Of a DNA stretch of 24,988 bases, positions 6,804-13,681 are shown piece by piece. The stretch is from a virus. The notes beneath the pieces are model-generated. The model was not told the origin of the DNA. It did not search any database and worked only from the letters and a program-made list of their open reading frames with translations. Where the stretch lies: positions 1 to 24,988 of the IMG/VR virus record IMGVR_UViG_3300010885_059508; one strand, given 5' to 3'. How positions within the stretch are numbered: position 1 is the first letter of the stretch; every line of letters begins with the position of its first letter. A program made the position numbers and the translations under genes.

Positions 6804-7868
6804 ATGTCATATGATCTGAACGCGATTAAGAAGAAACTAAAAGAATTCGGTGGCAGCAAGTCTGACCCAGACGAATTCAGACCAGCCAAAGCAAAGCCAG
6901 GAGAAACCTTGAAATATAGGTTCTACGTTCTACCTGGCCTTCTGGAAGGTGATAAGCTCAAAGCTGGTATCGTAGAAAAATCAATGGACCTGTTCTTCGT
7001 GAACTATGGTCAACACTGGGTTCAGAACCATCCTCACGCTTGCCCTCGTGTTTATGATGGTTCAGAATGCGCTCTATGTGATTTTGGTCTTAAACTACTC
7101 CGCGACAAGAGCTTGGGAGACACTGAGCGTCAGAAGATCAGAACTGACTGGCTCCCTAATTCGAGCTATGTAGTCAATATCTTCTTCCCAAACGTTAAGG
7201 CGAATCCGGAAGAGCTTCGTGGGCGCATCATGTATTATAAGGCCCCTAAGACGCTGTTCGATATGTGGACTGCTTGCATCAATCGTGATGCTCCGGATGT
7301 GATTGATCCAGATGAAGAGCTGGAACCGTACGGCGTATTCTTTGATGAGAATTCCGCATGGCTATTTGAATTACAAGTTCAGATGAACGGTAAGACGAAT
7401 GGCTATAAGACCAGCAAGTTCAGTGTTGGTAATGACAAAAAGCCGGTCCCAATCGCTAAAAATGAAGATGGGACCCCCAATACTAAAATGATCACTCAAC
7501 TATTGTCCCAAAGAATTAATATTTGGGATAGACTTGAGTCACCAGATCGTGAAAAGATAAAAAAACTCAGTAACACCCTGATCTATGGAGATGATGCTGA
7601 GGAGAGCAAGCCTCAAATGGCAAATTCTTCTGGTTTCGATAGTGATGAAGAAGAAGAACCAGTTCGGAAGCCAGCCAAGGCGGCTAAGGCTCCTATCGTT
7701 GAGGAAGACGAAGACGAAGACGACACGCCAGTCACTCCTCCTAAGAAAGTCGCCAAAGTCGAAGAGCAAAAGGCTAAACCAAAGCCAGCTCCAATCATCG
7801 AAGAAGAAGACGATGATGACGACGATGTAAAATCCTTGCTCGACCAACTGGATGACGACGATGATTGA
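6804..7868 (+). CDS. gp32-type single-stranded DNA-binding protein
   Basis: A 354-residue protein that would coat ssDNA during replication and recombination. The N-terminal basic segment (residues 8-40) corresponds to the cooperativity region of T4 gp32. The zinc site is H-P-H-A-C-P (H76 or H78, C80) with C-A-L-C (C89, C92), the same H-C-C-C set found in gp32. An aromatic-rich OB-like core follows (Y-V-V-N-I-F-F-P, M-Y-Y-K-A-P-K-T-L-F). From about residue 265 the tail alternates acidic runs with Pro/Lys/Ala stretches and ends in five Asp, the protein-interaction tail typical of SSBs; it is longer than in T4 (gp32 is 301 residues). The start has A-A-G-G-G-A eight bases upstream. Upstream hairpin and downstream terminator-like hairpin suggest separate control. 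Confidence 0.92.
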   Translation: MSYDLNAIKKKLKEFGGSKSDPDEFRPAKAKPGETLKYRFYVLPGLLEGDKLKAGIVEKSMDLFFVNYGQHWVQNHPHACPRVYDGSECALCDFGLKLLRDKSLGDTERQKIRTDWLPNSSYVVNIFFPNVKANPEELRGRIMYYKAPKTLFDMWTACINRDAPDVIDPDEELEPYGVFFDENSAWLFELQVQMNGKTNGYKTSKFSVGNDKKPVPIAKNEDGTPNTKMITQLLSQRINIWDRLESPDREKIKKLSNTLIYGDDAEESKPQMANSSGFDSDEEEEPVRKPAKAAKAPIVEEDEDEDDTPVTPPKKVAKVEEQKAKPKPAPIIEEEDDDDDDVKSLLDQLDDDDD

Positions 7869-8712
7869 TCAGGTTCGACCAGCTCTGCTTGTCGATGTAA
7901 GAAATGCGCTTTATAGAGCAGTCTATGCTCATAGGGCTGAAGAAACGAGGGGTGGACATCCAGTCCACCCTTTTGTTATATTCATGCGCTTGCTTAATTT
8001 ATGGATCAGAAATTATAGTCCTTCATCTATACATATGTTTTGGGATGCACCAAGATCTGATGTGTGGCGTAGGAAGATACTTACGACATATAAAGACAGA
8101 GATAAGAACCCTTATGTAACGGATATATCTGACGATTTAAAAAAGCTAACTGCTGTCTGCGAGGAGATGTTTAAATTCATGGGAGTTAGACAATATCAAA
8201 GAAAGTTTATGGAGGCTGATGATTTAATTTATTCCGCTGTATCAGTTCTACATCCGACTAAGACGGTTGTGATTTCGACAGACAGTGATATGATCCAGAT
8301 ACCTTACAGATATTCTAGTAACATACTTTTTGAACCACGAAAAGAAAAAGAGATAGCGGTGCCGGTGAGTAATCCTGTGTTGGTTAAAGCTTTGCAGGGT
8401 GATAAATCTGATAATATCCCAGGATATCGCGGGATCGGACCAAAGAAAGCTGTTAAATTAGCTGATGATTATAAGCTCTTGGCTGAATTTCTGGCTCTAA
8501 ATGATAAAAGCATTTATAACAGGAACCTTCTGCTAATCGACTTAAGCATGTGCCCGAAGATATTAAATAATACGATTTATGTGAGAAGGAAACTGGCTGA
8601 ACAGGTAACTTTTGATAAGCAGACGATTTTGTCGTTAGCTCAGGATTGTAAGATTAATGGTTTTCTGAATGAGTTCAACGATTTGGTTTTCCCATTAAAG
8701 AATCTTGCATAA
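7861..8712 (+). CDS. 5'-3' exonuclease / flap endonuclease (T4 RNase H type)
   Basis: A 283-residue member of the 5'-nuclease family that would remove RNA primers from Okazaki fragments. Motifs seen: the N-terminal metal ligand D12 (L-L-V-D-V-R-N), F-W-D-A at 60-63, E-A-D-D-L-I at 118-123, S-T-D-S-D-M-I at 139-145, and the helix-hairpin-helix entry G-D-K-S-D-N-I-P-G followed by G-I-G-P-K-K-A at 180-197. All catalytic acids expected for the family are present. The ATG at 7861 has G-G-A eight bases before it; an in-frame ATG at 7852 would put that site too close. It overlaps the end of ssb by 8 bases. A hairpin plus T-run sits about 90 bases into the gene. It complements the polymerase, which has no 5' nuclease domain. 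Confidence 0.93.
   Translation: MIDQVRPALLVDVRNALYRAVYAHRAEETRGGHPVHPFVIFMRLLNLWIRNYSPSSIHMFWDAPRSDVWRRKILTTYKDRDKNPYVTDISDDLKKLTAVCEEMFKFMGVRQYQRKFMEADDLIYSAVSVLHPTKTVVISTDSDMIQIPYRYSSNILFEPRKEKEIAVPVSNPVLVKALQGDKSDNIPGYRGIGPKKAVKLADDYKLLAEFLALNDKSIYNRNLLLIDLSMCPKILNNTIYVRRKLAEQVTFDKQTILSLAQDCKINGFLNEFNDLVFPLKNLA
7950..7974 (+). terminator. Intrinsic-terminator-like hairpin inside the exonuclease gene
   Basis: The sequence forms a perfect 8-bp stem (G-G-G-T-G-G-A-C with G-T-C-C-A-C-C-C) with the 5-base loop A-T-C-C-A, followed immediately by T-T-T-T-G-T-T. It lies about 82 bases after the ssb stop and 90 bases into the exonuclease coding region, where it encodes G-G-H-P-V-H-P-F-V. The shape is that of an intrinsic terminator or attenuator, which would let ssb be made in large excess over the nuclease. 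Whether it terminates while the region is being translated cannot be seen from sequence. Confidence 0.55.
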
Positions 8713-8750
8713 ATATATTATGAGTTTTTCAAATCTGCATGAGGTACAGT

Positions 8751-9011
8751 ATGGCTACATTATTGCATTATGTGACGGTTGCTCCATTCACGGTGGATGC
8801 TACTGGTGCTAGAATTGACAAGACTGACGCGACGACTCCGCTGAATGCTCTTAGATCAACCAGACTAGAGCATCTAATAATACCTGATAATACTGTTCCT
8901 AGTTCAGCAAATTACCCAAATTTAAAAACTTATTTGGGTCTAGAGGCGGCTGCTGGGTATGTATTGTATCATCTAGATCAATCCATAGTCATAACATATA
9001 AGATCACATAA
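8751..9011 (+). CDS. Unknown small protein
   Basis: An 86-residue protein; the ATG at 8751 has G-A-G-G six bases upstream, whereas the in-frame ATG at 8739 has nothing suitable. The composition is rich in Thr, Ala and Leu with no cysteine. The N-terminus (L-L-H-Y-V-T-V-A-P-F-T-V) and C-terminus (S-I-V-I-T-Y-K-I-T) look like beta strands. The stop overlaps the start of the PD-(D/E)XK nuclease by one base (TAATG), so the two are translated together. No family recognised; a small virion or nuclease-partner protein are both possible. Confidence 0.6.
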   Translation: MATLLHYVTVAPFTVDATGARIDKTDATTPLNALRSTRLEHLIIPDNTVPSSANYPNLKTYLGLEAAAGYVLYHLDQSIVITYKIT

Positions 9012-9628
9012 TGGTAGACAAAGTAGAGCCAGATAGATCTAAGATTGGCAAATCGAACGTTCGCAAAGGTAAAACATACGAACGTCGGGTAGCATCGCTG
9101 TTAGGCGAATTCACTGGTGTGCAGTTCAGACGACGCAGAGTAGAGGGAAGAGACCTCAGCGTTGTTGAGCGTGAGAGTACAGCAGATGTGATACCAGTTA
9201 CCGGTGATATTAAATTCAGCATCGAAGCTAAGTCAGGTAAAGGCTTTAGCTTTGATGCTATTCTTGGTAATCCATCTAAGAATCTGTTTTCTACTTGGTG
9301 GCACCAGGCGACATATGATGCTGAGATTCTCACAAAAGTATTAAACCGTAAGATTCATCCGATGTTGTTTTTTAAATTCTCTACAACACAGGATTGGATA
9401 GTTATACCTTCTGATAGCATGGATGGTGAATTGTCTATAAGACTAAAGGGCATATTACCGCAGCTTAGGTATAAATATACTATGAATCCAGTACGGATGA
9501 ACATAAGTCATACTAGTAAAAGGAAAAATTACATCGAGGTTGATTTAGAACTTCCTGATGTTAGCTTTATTAGATGGAAAGACTTTGCTGAGTTTGTAGA
9601 ACCGGCATCATTATTCTTGGAGGTGTAA
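9011..9628 (+). CDS. PD-(D/E)XK nuclease, Holliday-junction-resolvase-like
   Basis: A 205-residue protein whose first half fits a PD-(D/E)XK nuclease of the resolvase kind. R-K-G-K-T-Y-E-R-R-V-A-S-L-L supplies the conserved helix with Glu at 24, A-D-V places an Asp at 59, and I-E-A-K-S-G-K gives the E-x-K pair (E72, K74); W-W-H-Q-A around 96-100 supplies the Gln often found in motif IV. The basic patch F-R-R-R-R-V near 39-44 could bind DNA. The C-terminal 90 residues are beta-rich and not recognised. A role in resolving branched replication intermediates is likely from fold and neighbourhood, with repair nuclease the main alternative. The next gene follows after one base. Confidence 0.75.
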   Translation: MVDKVEPDRSKIGKSNVRKGKTYERRVASLLGEFTGVQFRRRRVEGRDLSVVERESTADVIPVTGDIKFSIEAKSGKGFSFDAILGNPSKNLFSTWWHQATYDAEILTKVLNRKIHPMLFFKFSTTQDWIVIPSDSMDGELSIRLKGILPQLRYKYTMNPVRMNISHTSKRKNYIEVDLELPDVSFIRWKDFAEFVEPASLFLEV

Positions 9629-9629
9629 C

Positions 9630-9791
9630 ATGGCGTGTGGATGTAATGGTAATAAAGTCACTGCACAGAAAATTAATAGACCGGAACAACCGCCGAAGCG
9701 TGTGATTGTCAAAGACCTGCGACAGCCTGTTCGGACACAGGCTCTAGATACCAGACCTATTCATGGGTACAATATAACAGGCAAGAGATAA
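9630..9791 (+). CDS. Small Cys-motif protein (53 residues)
   Basis: A short gene starting one base after the nuclease stop, with G-G-A-G-G-T six bases before its ATG. It encodes 53 residues starting M-A-C-G-C-N-G-N-K; the two cysteines in C-x-C are the only ones, and the rest is basic, Pro-rich and probably disordered. Its stop overlaps the next gene's ATG by one base (TAATG). Short phage proteins with an N-terminal C-G-C or C-C-G motif are often seen beside virion or replication genes, but no function is known to me. The tight spacing and strong ribosome-binding site are the main evidence that it is real. Confidence 0.75.
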   Translation: MACGCNGNKVTAQKINRPEQPPKRVIVKDLRQPVRTQALDTRPIHGYNITGKR

Positions 9792-10006
9792 TGTCATGTT
9801 GTGGAAAACCAGCCGGAAGAGGTCCTTCTCCTTCTAATCTGGAGAATAAACCACAGCCGATTATCAGGACTCACAAAGAAGCTGTTAAAGACGACCTGCA
9901 AAGGTTATCATATTGCAGCTTATGTGAGTCCGTTATGATGGTAATTATAATTTCCGGGCGGGAGAGACAGCAGTGTACAAATCATGAATGTAGAAAAATA
10001 AAATGA
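9791..10006 (+). CDS. Small protein with N-terminal C-C-G and a zinc-ribbon-like tail
   Basis: A 71-residue protein beginning M-S-C-C-G-K-P, echoing the M-A-C-G-C start of its upstream neighbour. After a disordered Pro-rich stretch, C-S-L-C (42-45) and C-T-N-H-E-C (62-67) flank a hydrophobic strand (V-M-M-V-I-I-I-S-G), giving the spacing of a small zinc ribbon. It is coupled to the previous gene by TAATG and to the next by ATGA. Function unknown; zinc binding is inference. Confidence 0.7.
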   Translation: MSCCGKPAGRGPSPSNLENKPQPIIRTHKEAVKDDLQRLSYCSLCESVMMVIIISGRERQQCTNHECRKIK

Positions 10007-10419
10007 TGCTGAATTTTCTGATATCTGCATTTGCTATAGAACGCGCTGTAGAGCTCATCACCACTTCTGTTATTTCTGATATGATATTCAGAGATAGACT
10101 CAGATCATATTTATATGCGGAAGATAGTCACGAAAAGAAGTTTTTAGGCATATTTAAATTCATCGATAAAGTCACATCTTGTGGGTATTGCTGCAGTGTT
10201 TGGATATCAATGTTTTTCAGTTTTTTTGAAGAAGCTCGGTATTTTGATAATATTGTTTTGAATATTCTCGCTCTGCATGGGTTCAGTAATTTTTTTCATA
10301 TAATTTACGAATTTTGTCGGAGGGGCAGAGTACATACATACGACGTGAACTTATCTTGCAAAATCAACATGGCAGATACCTATGACACAGCAGATTCAGA
10401 AACCGAAAATCAATTCTAA
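10003..10419 (+). CDS. Small membrane protein, DUF1360-like
   Basis: A 138-residue protein with a hydrophobic N-terminal helix (residues 3-28) and a second hydrophobic stretch containing C-G-Y-C-C-S-V-W-I-S-M-F-F (60-72), then a third near 84-103. The C-x-x-C-x-x-x-W motif at the start of a membrane helix is the signature of the DUF1360 family of small membrane proteins, found in bacteria and phages and of unknown role. The C-terminal 30 residues are soluble and acidic. Its end overlaps the next gene by 38 bases in a different frame. Insertion in the host inner membrane is likely. Confidence 0.6.
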   Translation: MMLNFLISAFAIERAVELITTSVISDMIFRDRLRSYLYAEDSHEKKFLGIFKFIDKVTSCGYCCSVWISMFFSFFEEARYFDNIVLNILALHGFSNFFHIIYEFCRRGRVHTYDVNLSCKINMADTYDTADSETENQF

Positions 10420-10810
10420 GAACGATATAGTCGGTTTATTAAAGAATTTTGCACCAGATGATTTAAAGAAGAATCCAGAGAGTACTGTAAACGCTATGCT
10501 CGGGGATGTATCACTGTCTGTCGGGACTGAGTCTAAGTCTCAGAGGCAGATCATTCTAGCAGGCATGGAGCACATTAGGGATCTTCTAAAGACAGAGAGC
10601 ATAGTACCTGAGACCACCAGAATTAATGGCAAAGTAGTATCCCCTATTAGGCTTTCTGGTCTAGAGAATTTGAGATATTCAATAGACGATGATATAGAGA
10701 ATGCTCTCGGTGCGACACGTGTAGGGCTTGATATTGTTTGGAGACTTCCATCTGGAAGATATGTCTATAATATCTTCGAACATCAGCTGAAGAGAGAAGA
10801 TAATGCCTAA
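10382..10810 (+). CDS. Unknown protein
   Basis: A 142-residue, soluble, charged protein that starts 38 bases inside the preceding membrane-protein gene and ends 8 bases inside the next gene. The N-terminal half is helical (I-V-G-L-L-K-N-F-A and I-I-L-A-G-M-E-H-I-R-D-L-L); the C-terminal half looks like a small alpha/beta unit ending R-L-P-S-G-R-Y-V-Y-N-I-F. There are no cysteines, signal peptide or membrane segments. The overlaps imply co-translation with its neighbours. I do not recognise it. Confidence 0.65.
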   Translation: MTQQIQKPKINSKNDIVGLLKNFAPDDLKKNPESTVNAMLGDVSLSVGTESKSQRQIILAGMEHIRDLLKTESIVPETTRINGKVVSPIRLSGLENLRYSIDDDIENALGATRVGLDIVWRLPSGRYVYNIFEHQLKREDNA

Positions 10811-11159
10811 AACAGAGGTTTCACTAGCTGTTTACAAGAACATATCAGACTACGTCCCAGCGTATGGTGATTTTGTGATATGGACTGGTTGGTTCGTGAC
10901 TTGGTGCGGAGTTGTGTCTAATTATGCACCTGGAGAGCGAATGGGTGATAGTAACACTCTGATCGCTAAGTTGCCTGAAGAAGAGAGAATATCGATTATT
11001 TTCTCGACAATGTCATTTTTGCTTTTCACAATGACAGAAAAAGAGCAGAAGAAAAATACGCGGATATTAAACTTGGATAAGATAAGGAATTCAGCCAATG
11101 GCGTCTTTGCGATCAGCCAACACGACTACGTCCATAACGTCACAGTCTGGTACATTTAA
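10803..11159 (+). CDS. Unknown small protein, aromatic-rich
   Basis: A 118-residue protein with G-A-G-A-G-A-A-G-A upstream of its ATG and an 8-base overlap with the previous gene. It is rich in Trp, Tyr and Val; the segment F-V-I-W-T-G-W-F-V-T-W-C-G-V-V looks like paired beta strands, a pattern common in small virion or SH3-like proteins. A hydrophobic stretch near 64-75 (I-I-F-S-T-M-S-F-L-L-F) is short for a membrane helix. The last 62 bases overlap the next gene. Function unknown. Confidence 0.6.
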   Translation: MPKTEVSLAVYKNISDYVPAYGDFVIWTGWFVTWCGVVSNYAPGERMGDSNTLIAKLPEEERISIIFSTMSFLLFTMTEKEQKKNTRILNLDKIRNSANGVFAISQHDYVHNVTVWYI

Positions 11160-11730
11160 AGTACCAAAAGTCCTGCCTTACCCCAAGTACTACGACCACA
11201 CAGAAATAAAAAGATTAGAACATATATATTGCTATGTCCAAAAACACCCTGGCGATGTTGATCTCACTGTTCTGATTTATCGAGACACCCAGAAGGATGA
11301 TGTCTACACTGTTTTTTCCGATGCTGCTGGAAATCTGATAGAGTTAGAGTCAGACGTGACACCGCTTGGAATTACTAGCAGGAATTTCGTGAAGGATGAG
11401 TTAGTAAATTATGTTAGATTAATGAACGTCATAAAGATAGAACAAGCACAATATCATTTTAGCATTTCTGGGGATACTCTGACGTTAGTAGATGTGAGGA
11501 CATCCTTAAACAAATGTGTGAGCCCGGGGCTTATAGAAGATGTCTTTGGAAAGCTCGTGAATACTTTAAAGACAAAAAATACAGTGATACTTGACCCATC
11601 AGTCATTGACGCTATCATTCAGGGGCAAGGGTCTTATGAGGGGAATCTATTAATAAGACCAAGTAGGTTCAGACTGAATGACGACGATCCAATAAATTTT
11701 GCACCATTGTACGTGGAGATTAGGAGATAG
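11098..11730 (+). CDS. Unknown protein, possibly virion-associated
   Basis: A 210-residue protein with A-A-G-G-A-A eight bases before its ATG, starting 62 bases inside the preceding gene. The N-terminus is Thr/Ser-rich and probably flexible. The remainder alternates strands and short helices, with a basic-acidic C-terminus (R-P-S-R-F-R-L-N-D-D-D-P) ending I-R-R. One base separates it from the glycosyltransferase operon. The look of the protein, a flexible N-terminus and beta-rich body without catalytic motifs, suggests a structural role, but this is a guess. Confidence 0.65.
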   Translation: MASLRSANTTTSITSQSGTFKVPKVLPYPKYYDHTEIKRLEHIYCYVQKHPGDVDLTVLIYRDTQKDDVYTVFSDAAGNLIELESDVTPLGITSRNFVKDELVNYVRLMNVIKIEQAQYHFSISGDTLTLVDVRTSLNKCVSPGLIEDVFGKLVNTLKTKNTVILDPSVIDAIIQGQGSYEGNLLIRPSRFRLNDDDPINFAPLYVEIRR

Positions 11731-11731
11731 T

Positions 11732-13681
11732 ATGCCAGAATACCAAAACCCGCACCATCACACAGTGCATATAACTGGTCCAGAAGGACAAATAGTTAAG
11801 ATCAAGAGTAGGCAAATAGTGAATCTTCCTGCATATTATGAGATTTACCGGCAGAGAGGATTTTTAATAAATCTGAATAACAATGAGACATTAAAACCGT
11901 CCACACCAATCATAAGCCAAAAAGTCGAAAAAGTCGAAACAGTCAACACGCCAACAAAACCAGTAATAACTCCGTTGATGCAGCATCATAGGCAGCCTAA
12001 GCCTAAGCCTCAGCCTAAGCCTCAGCCTCAGCCTCAGCCTCAGCCTCAGCCTCAGCGACGCACAATTATTGGCAGCAGGCAGAATACACGACAGCCAGTA
12101 CAAGCCCAAAAATCAGTCGATAAGATCGTAGGTAAGCAGGTGTCGGAAGATGAAAAGATCAAAATACAACGAACAGCTGTTGGTTTGATTGAAAACAGTA
12201 AGGGTTTATATCCAATCAGCAACAATATAGGAGTGGGTATATTATCTTACAACAGGAAAGACTCGTTAGAGCGTCTCATTGACAGTATTAACAAAAATAC
12301 TAACCTAAATTCTACGACTGTATTTGTCAGTGACGATTGCAGCACGGACCCAGAATTAATCGCATACTTAGAAGAATTATGTGAACAATCAAACATTGTG
12401 GTCATAAAAAACAATGTTAGACTTGGGGTGGCTGGAAACTCGAACAGATTACTACGTGCTTTAAGCAGATTTCAATACGGTATTTTGTTAAATGACGATA
12501 TAGAGATATTGAAGCCTGGTTGGGAATATTTCTATGCTGATGGTTTAAAAAAATCGATGATGCACCATCTCGTCTTTAGACAGGCTGGAATATATGGCGC
12601 AGATAAAGGAATGAGTACTGTTGTAAATGGTGTGCAGTTAAATGTAGTCAACGACAGACCGCATGGTGCATTGTTGGCATTTACAAATGAGTATTTTCGT
12701 GCTGTTGGAGCATTCAACGAGGATTTTGGATATTATGGTTTAGAACATATTGAATGGTCTTCTAGAGCTTATGCCAATAAAATGCAAAAAGAAGGTTACT
12801 ATGATCTCTATAGCAGTGAATCATATATCAAATTGCATAAAGAGAGTACTTCAATAGACGACAAAAATGAGTGTCTAAAATCTGCTCGAGACAAATACGA
12901 CAGTCTGAAGAAATTAAAGCATGATTTCACTCAAGATTCGTGTATTCCAAAGGTCACATTTATAGTTCCTTTTAGAGAGCAGGAACGATCTGGTTCTCTA
13001 AACACAGTACTGAATAATATAAGAGCCCAAAAATACCCAGACATAGAGATAATATTAGTAGAAGAAGACCAGACTCAAAAAATAGATGTGTCGCAATATG
13101 AACCAATAAGATATTATAAAGTCAATGTTACAGAGGAACATTCTTTCAATAAAGCCAAAGCGTTTAATCTTGGTGTTTCCAAAGCTACAAGCAATAAGAT
13201 AATCTTACATGATGCTGACATGCTTGCTATAAATGGATATGTATCTGAAGTAAGTGCTGTGCTGGACAATTATGAGTCTTGTCATCTGGGGTCTACTGTA
13301 GTGTACACGGATAAGGCGAGCACTGATCGCATTAATAGTTCTGGAGAAGTATCAGATCCTGTGTTTGAGCGTGTTGTTGGATATTATGAGGGAGGCTCTT
13401 TGGCATGTACAAAGGATGCTTATTGGAAAGTAGGCGGATTTAACGAGGATTTTTGGGGTTACGGGTGTGAGGATTGTGATTTTTATGAAAGAATGTCGGG
13501 AGGGTCAAAATATCTAGACAATAGAACGTACAATCTTCTGCATCTTCATCATGGTAGATCTGAGGGATGGTATCAGCATCATGATAAAAACAAAGCCATA
13601 CATGATAGACTAAAAGAGCTTACAATTCGTCAAAGAATTGAGTTACAGATTTCCCAAGTAACAGGAATGGTGAACTGTTGA
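11732..13681 (+). CDS. Double GT2 glycosyltransferase with N-terminal module and Q/P/K linker
   Basis: A 649-residue three-part protein; the ATG at 11732 has A-G-G-A-G-A five bases upstream. Residues 1-50 (H-I-T-G-P-E-G-Q-I-V-K then Y-Y-E-I-Y-R-Q-R-G-F-L) form a separate small module. Residues 55-165 are a flexible linker including ten Q-P or K-P dipeptides (88-107). GT2 domain one (about 166-345) has G-I-L-S-Y-N-R, D-D-C-S-T-D, and N-D-D-I as its DxD-like site near 254-257. GT2 domain two (about 406-610) has F-I-V-P-F-R-E, H-D-A-D at 493-496 as its metal site, and G-G-F-N-E-D-F-W-G-Y-G-C-E-D-C-D, typical of galactosyl/N-acetylgalactosaminyl-type C-terminal regions. It would transfer sugars from nucleotide donors. 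Acceptor unknown; it heads a four-gene sugar operon. Confidence 0.88.
   Translation: MPEYQNPHHHTVHITGPEGQIVKIKSRQIVNLPAYYEIYRQRGFLINLNNNETLKPSTPIISQKVEKVETVNTPTKPVITPLMQHHRQPKPKPQPKPQPQPQPQPQPQRRTIIGSRQNTRQPVQAQKSVDKIVGKQVSEDEKIKIQRTAVGLIENSKGLYPISNNIGVGILSYNRKDSLERLIDSINKNTNLNSTTVFVSDDCSTDPELIAYLEELCEQSNIVVIKNNVRLGVAGNSNRLLRALSRFQYGILLNDDIEILKPGWEYFYADGLKKSMMHHLVFRQAGIYGADKGMSTVVNGVQLNVVNDRPHGALLAFTNEYFRAVGAFNEDFGYYGLEHIEWSSRAYANKMQKEGYYDLYSSESYIKLHKESTSIDDKNECLKSARDKYDSLKKLKHDFTQDSCIPKVTFIVPFREQERSGSLNTVLNNIRAQKYPDIEIILVEEDQTQKIDVSQYEPIRYYKVNVTEEHSFNKAKAFNLGVSKATSNKIILHDADMLAINGYVSEVSAVLDNYESCHLGSTVVYTDKASTDRINSSGEVSDPVFERVVGYYEGGSLACTKDAYWKVGGFNEDFWGYGCEDCDFYERMSGGSKYLDNRTYNLLHLHHGRSEGWYQHHDKNKAIHDRLKELTIRQRIELQISQVTGMVNC
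11993..12052 (+). repeat. Hexamer tandem repeat CAGCCT/AAGCCT, ten units
   Basis: Ten contiguous 6-bp units, seven CAGCCT and three AAGCCT, run without interruption and encode alternating Gln-Pro and Lys-Pro. The last five units are identical, a sign of recent slippage. Because each unit is two codons, gain or loss of units changes linker length without breaking the frame of the glycosyltransferase. Confidence 0.95.

Noticed and set aside
7539-7847. Minus-strand and alternate plus-strand frames in the SSB acidic tail
   Set aside because: They are produced by the repetitive Asp/Glu/Lys codons and give low-complexity peptides.
8709-8716. CATAAATA, one mismatch to the T4 late-promoter motif, before the 86-residue gene
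   Set aside because: No matching motif is shared by the other probable late genes in the window, so it cannot be supported as a promoter.
9470-9477. Exact TATAAATA, the T4 late-promoter consensus
   Set aside because: It lies within the nuclease coding region (R-Y-K-Y) with no gene start shortly downstream, and A/T-rich sequence makes chance matches likely.
11891-12109. Minus-strand frame with a Leu-Arg repeat over the hexamer repeat
   Set aside because: It is the reverse reading of the Q-P/K-P repeat and has no start site or protein character.
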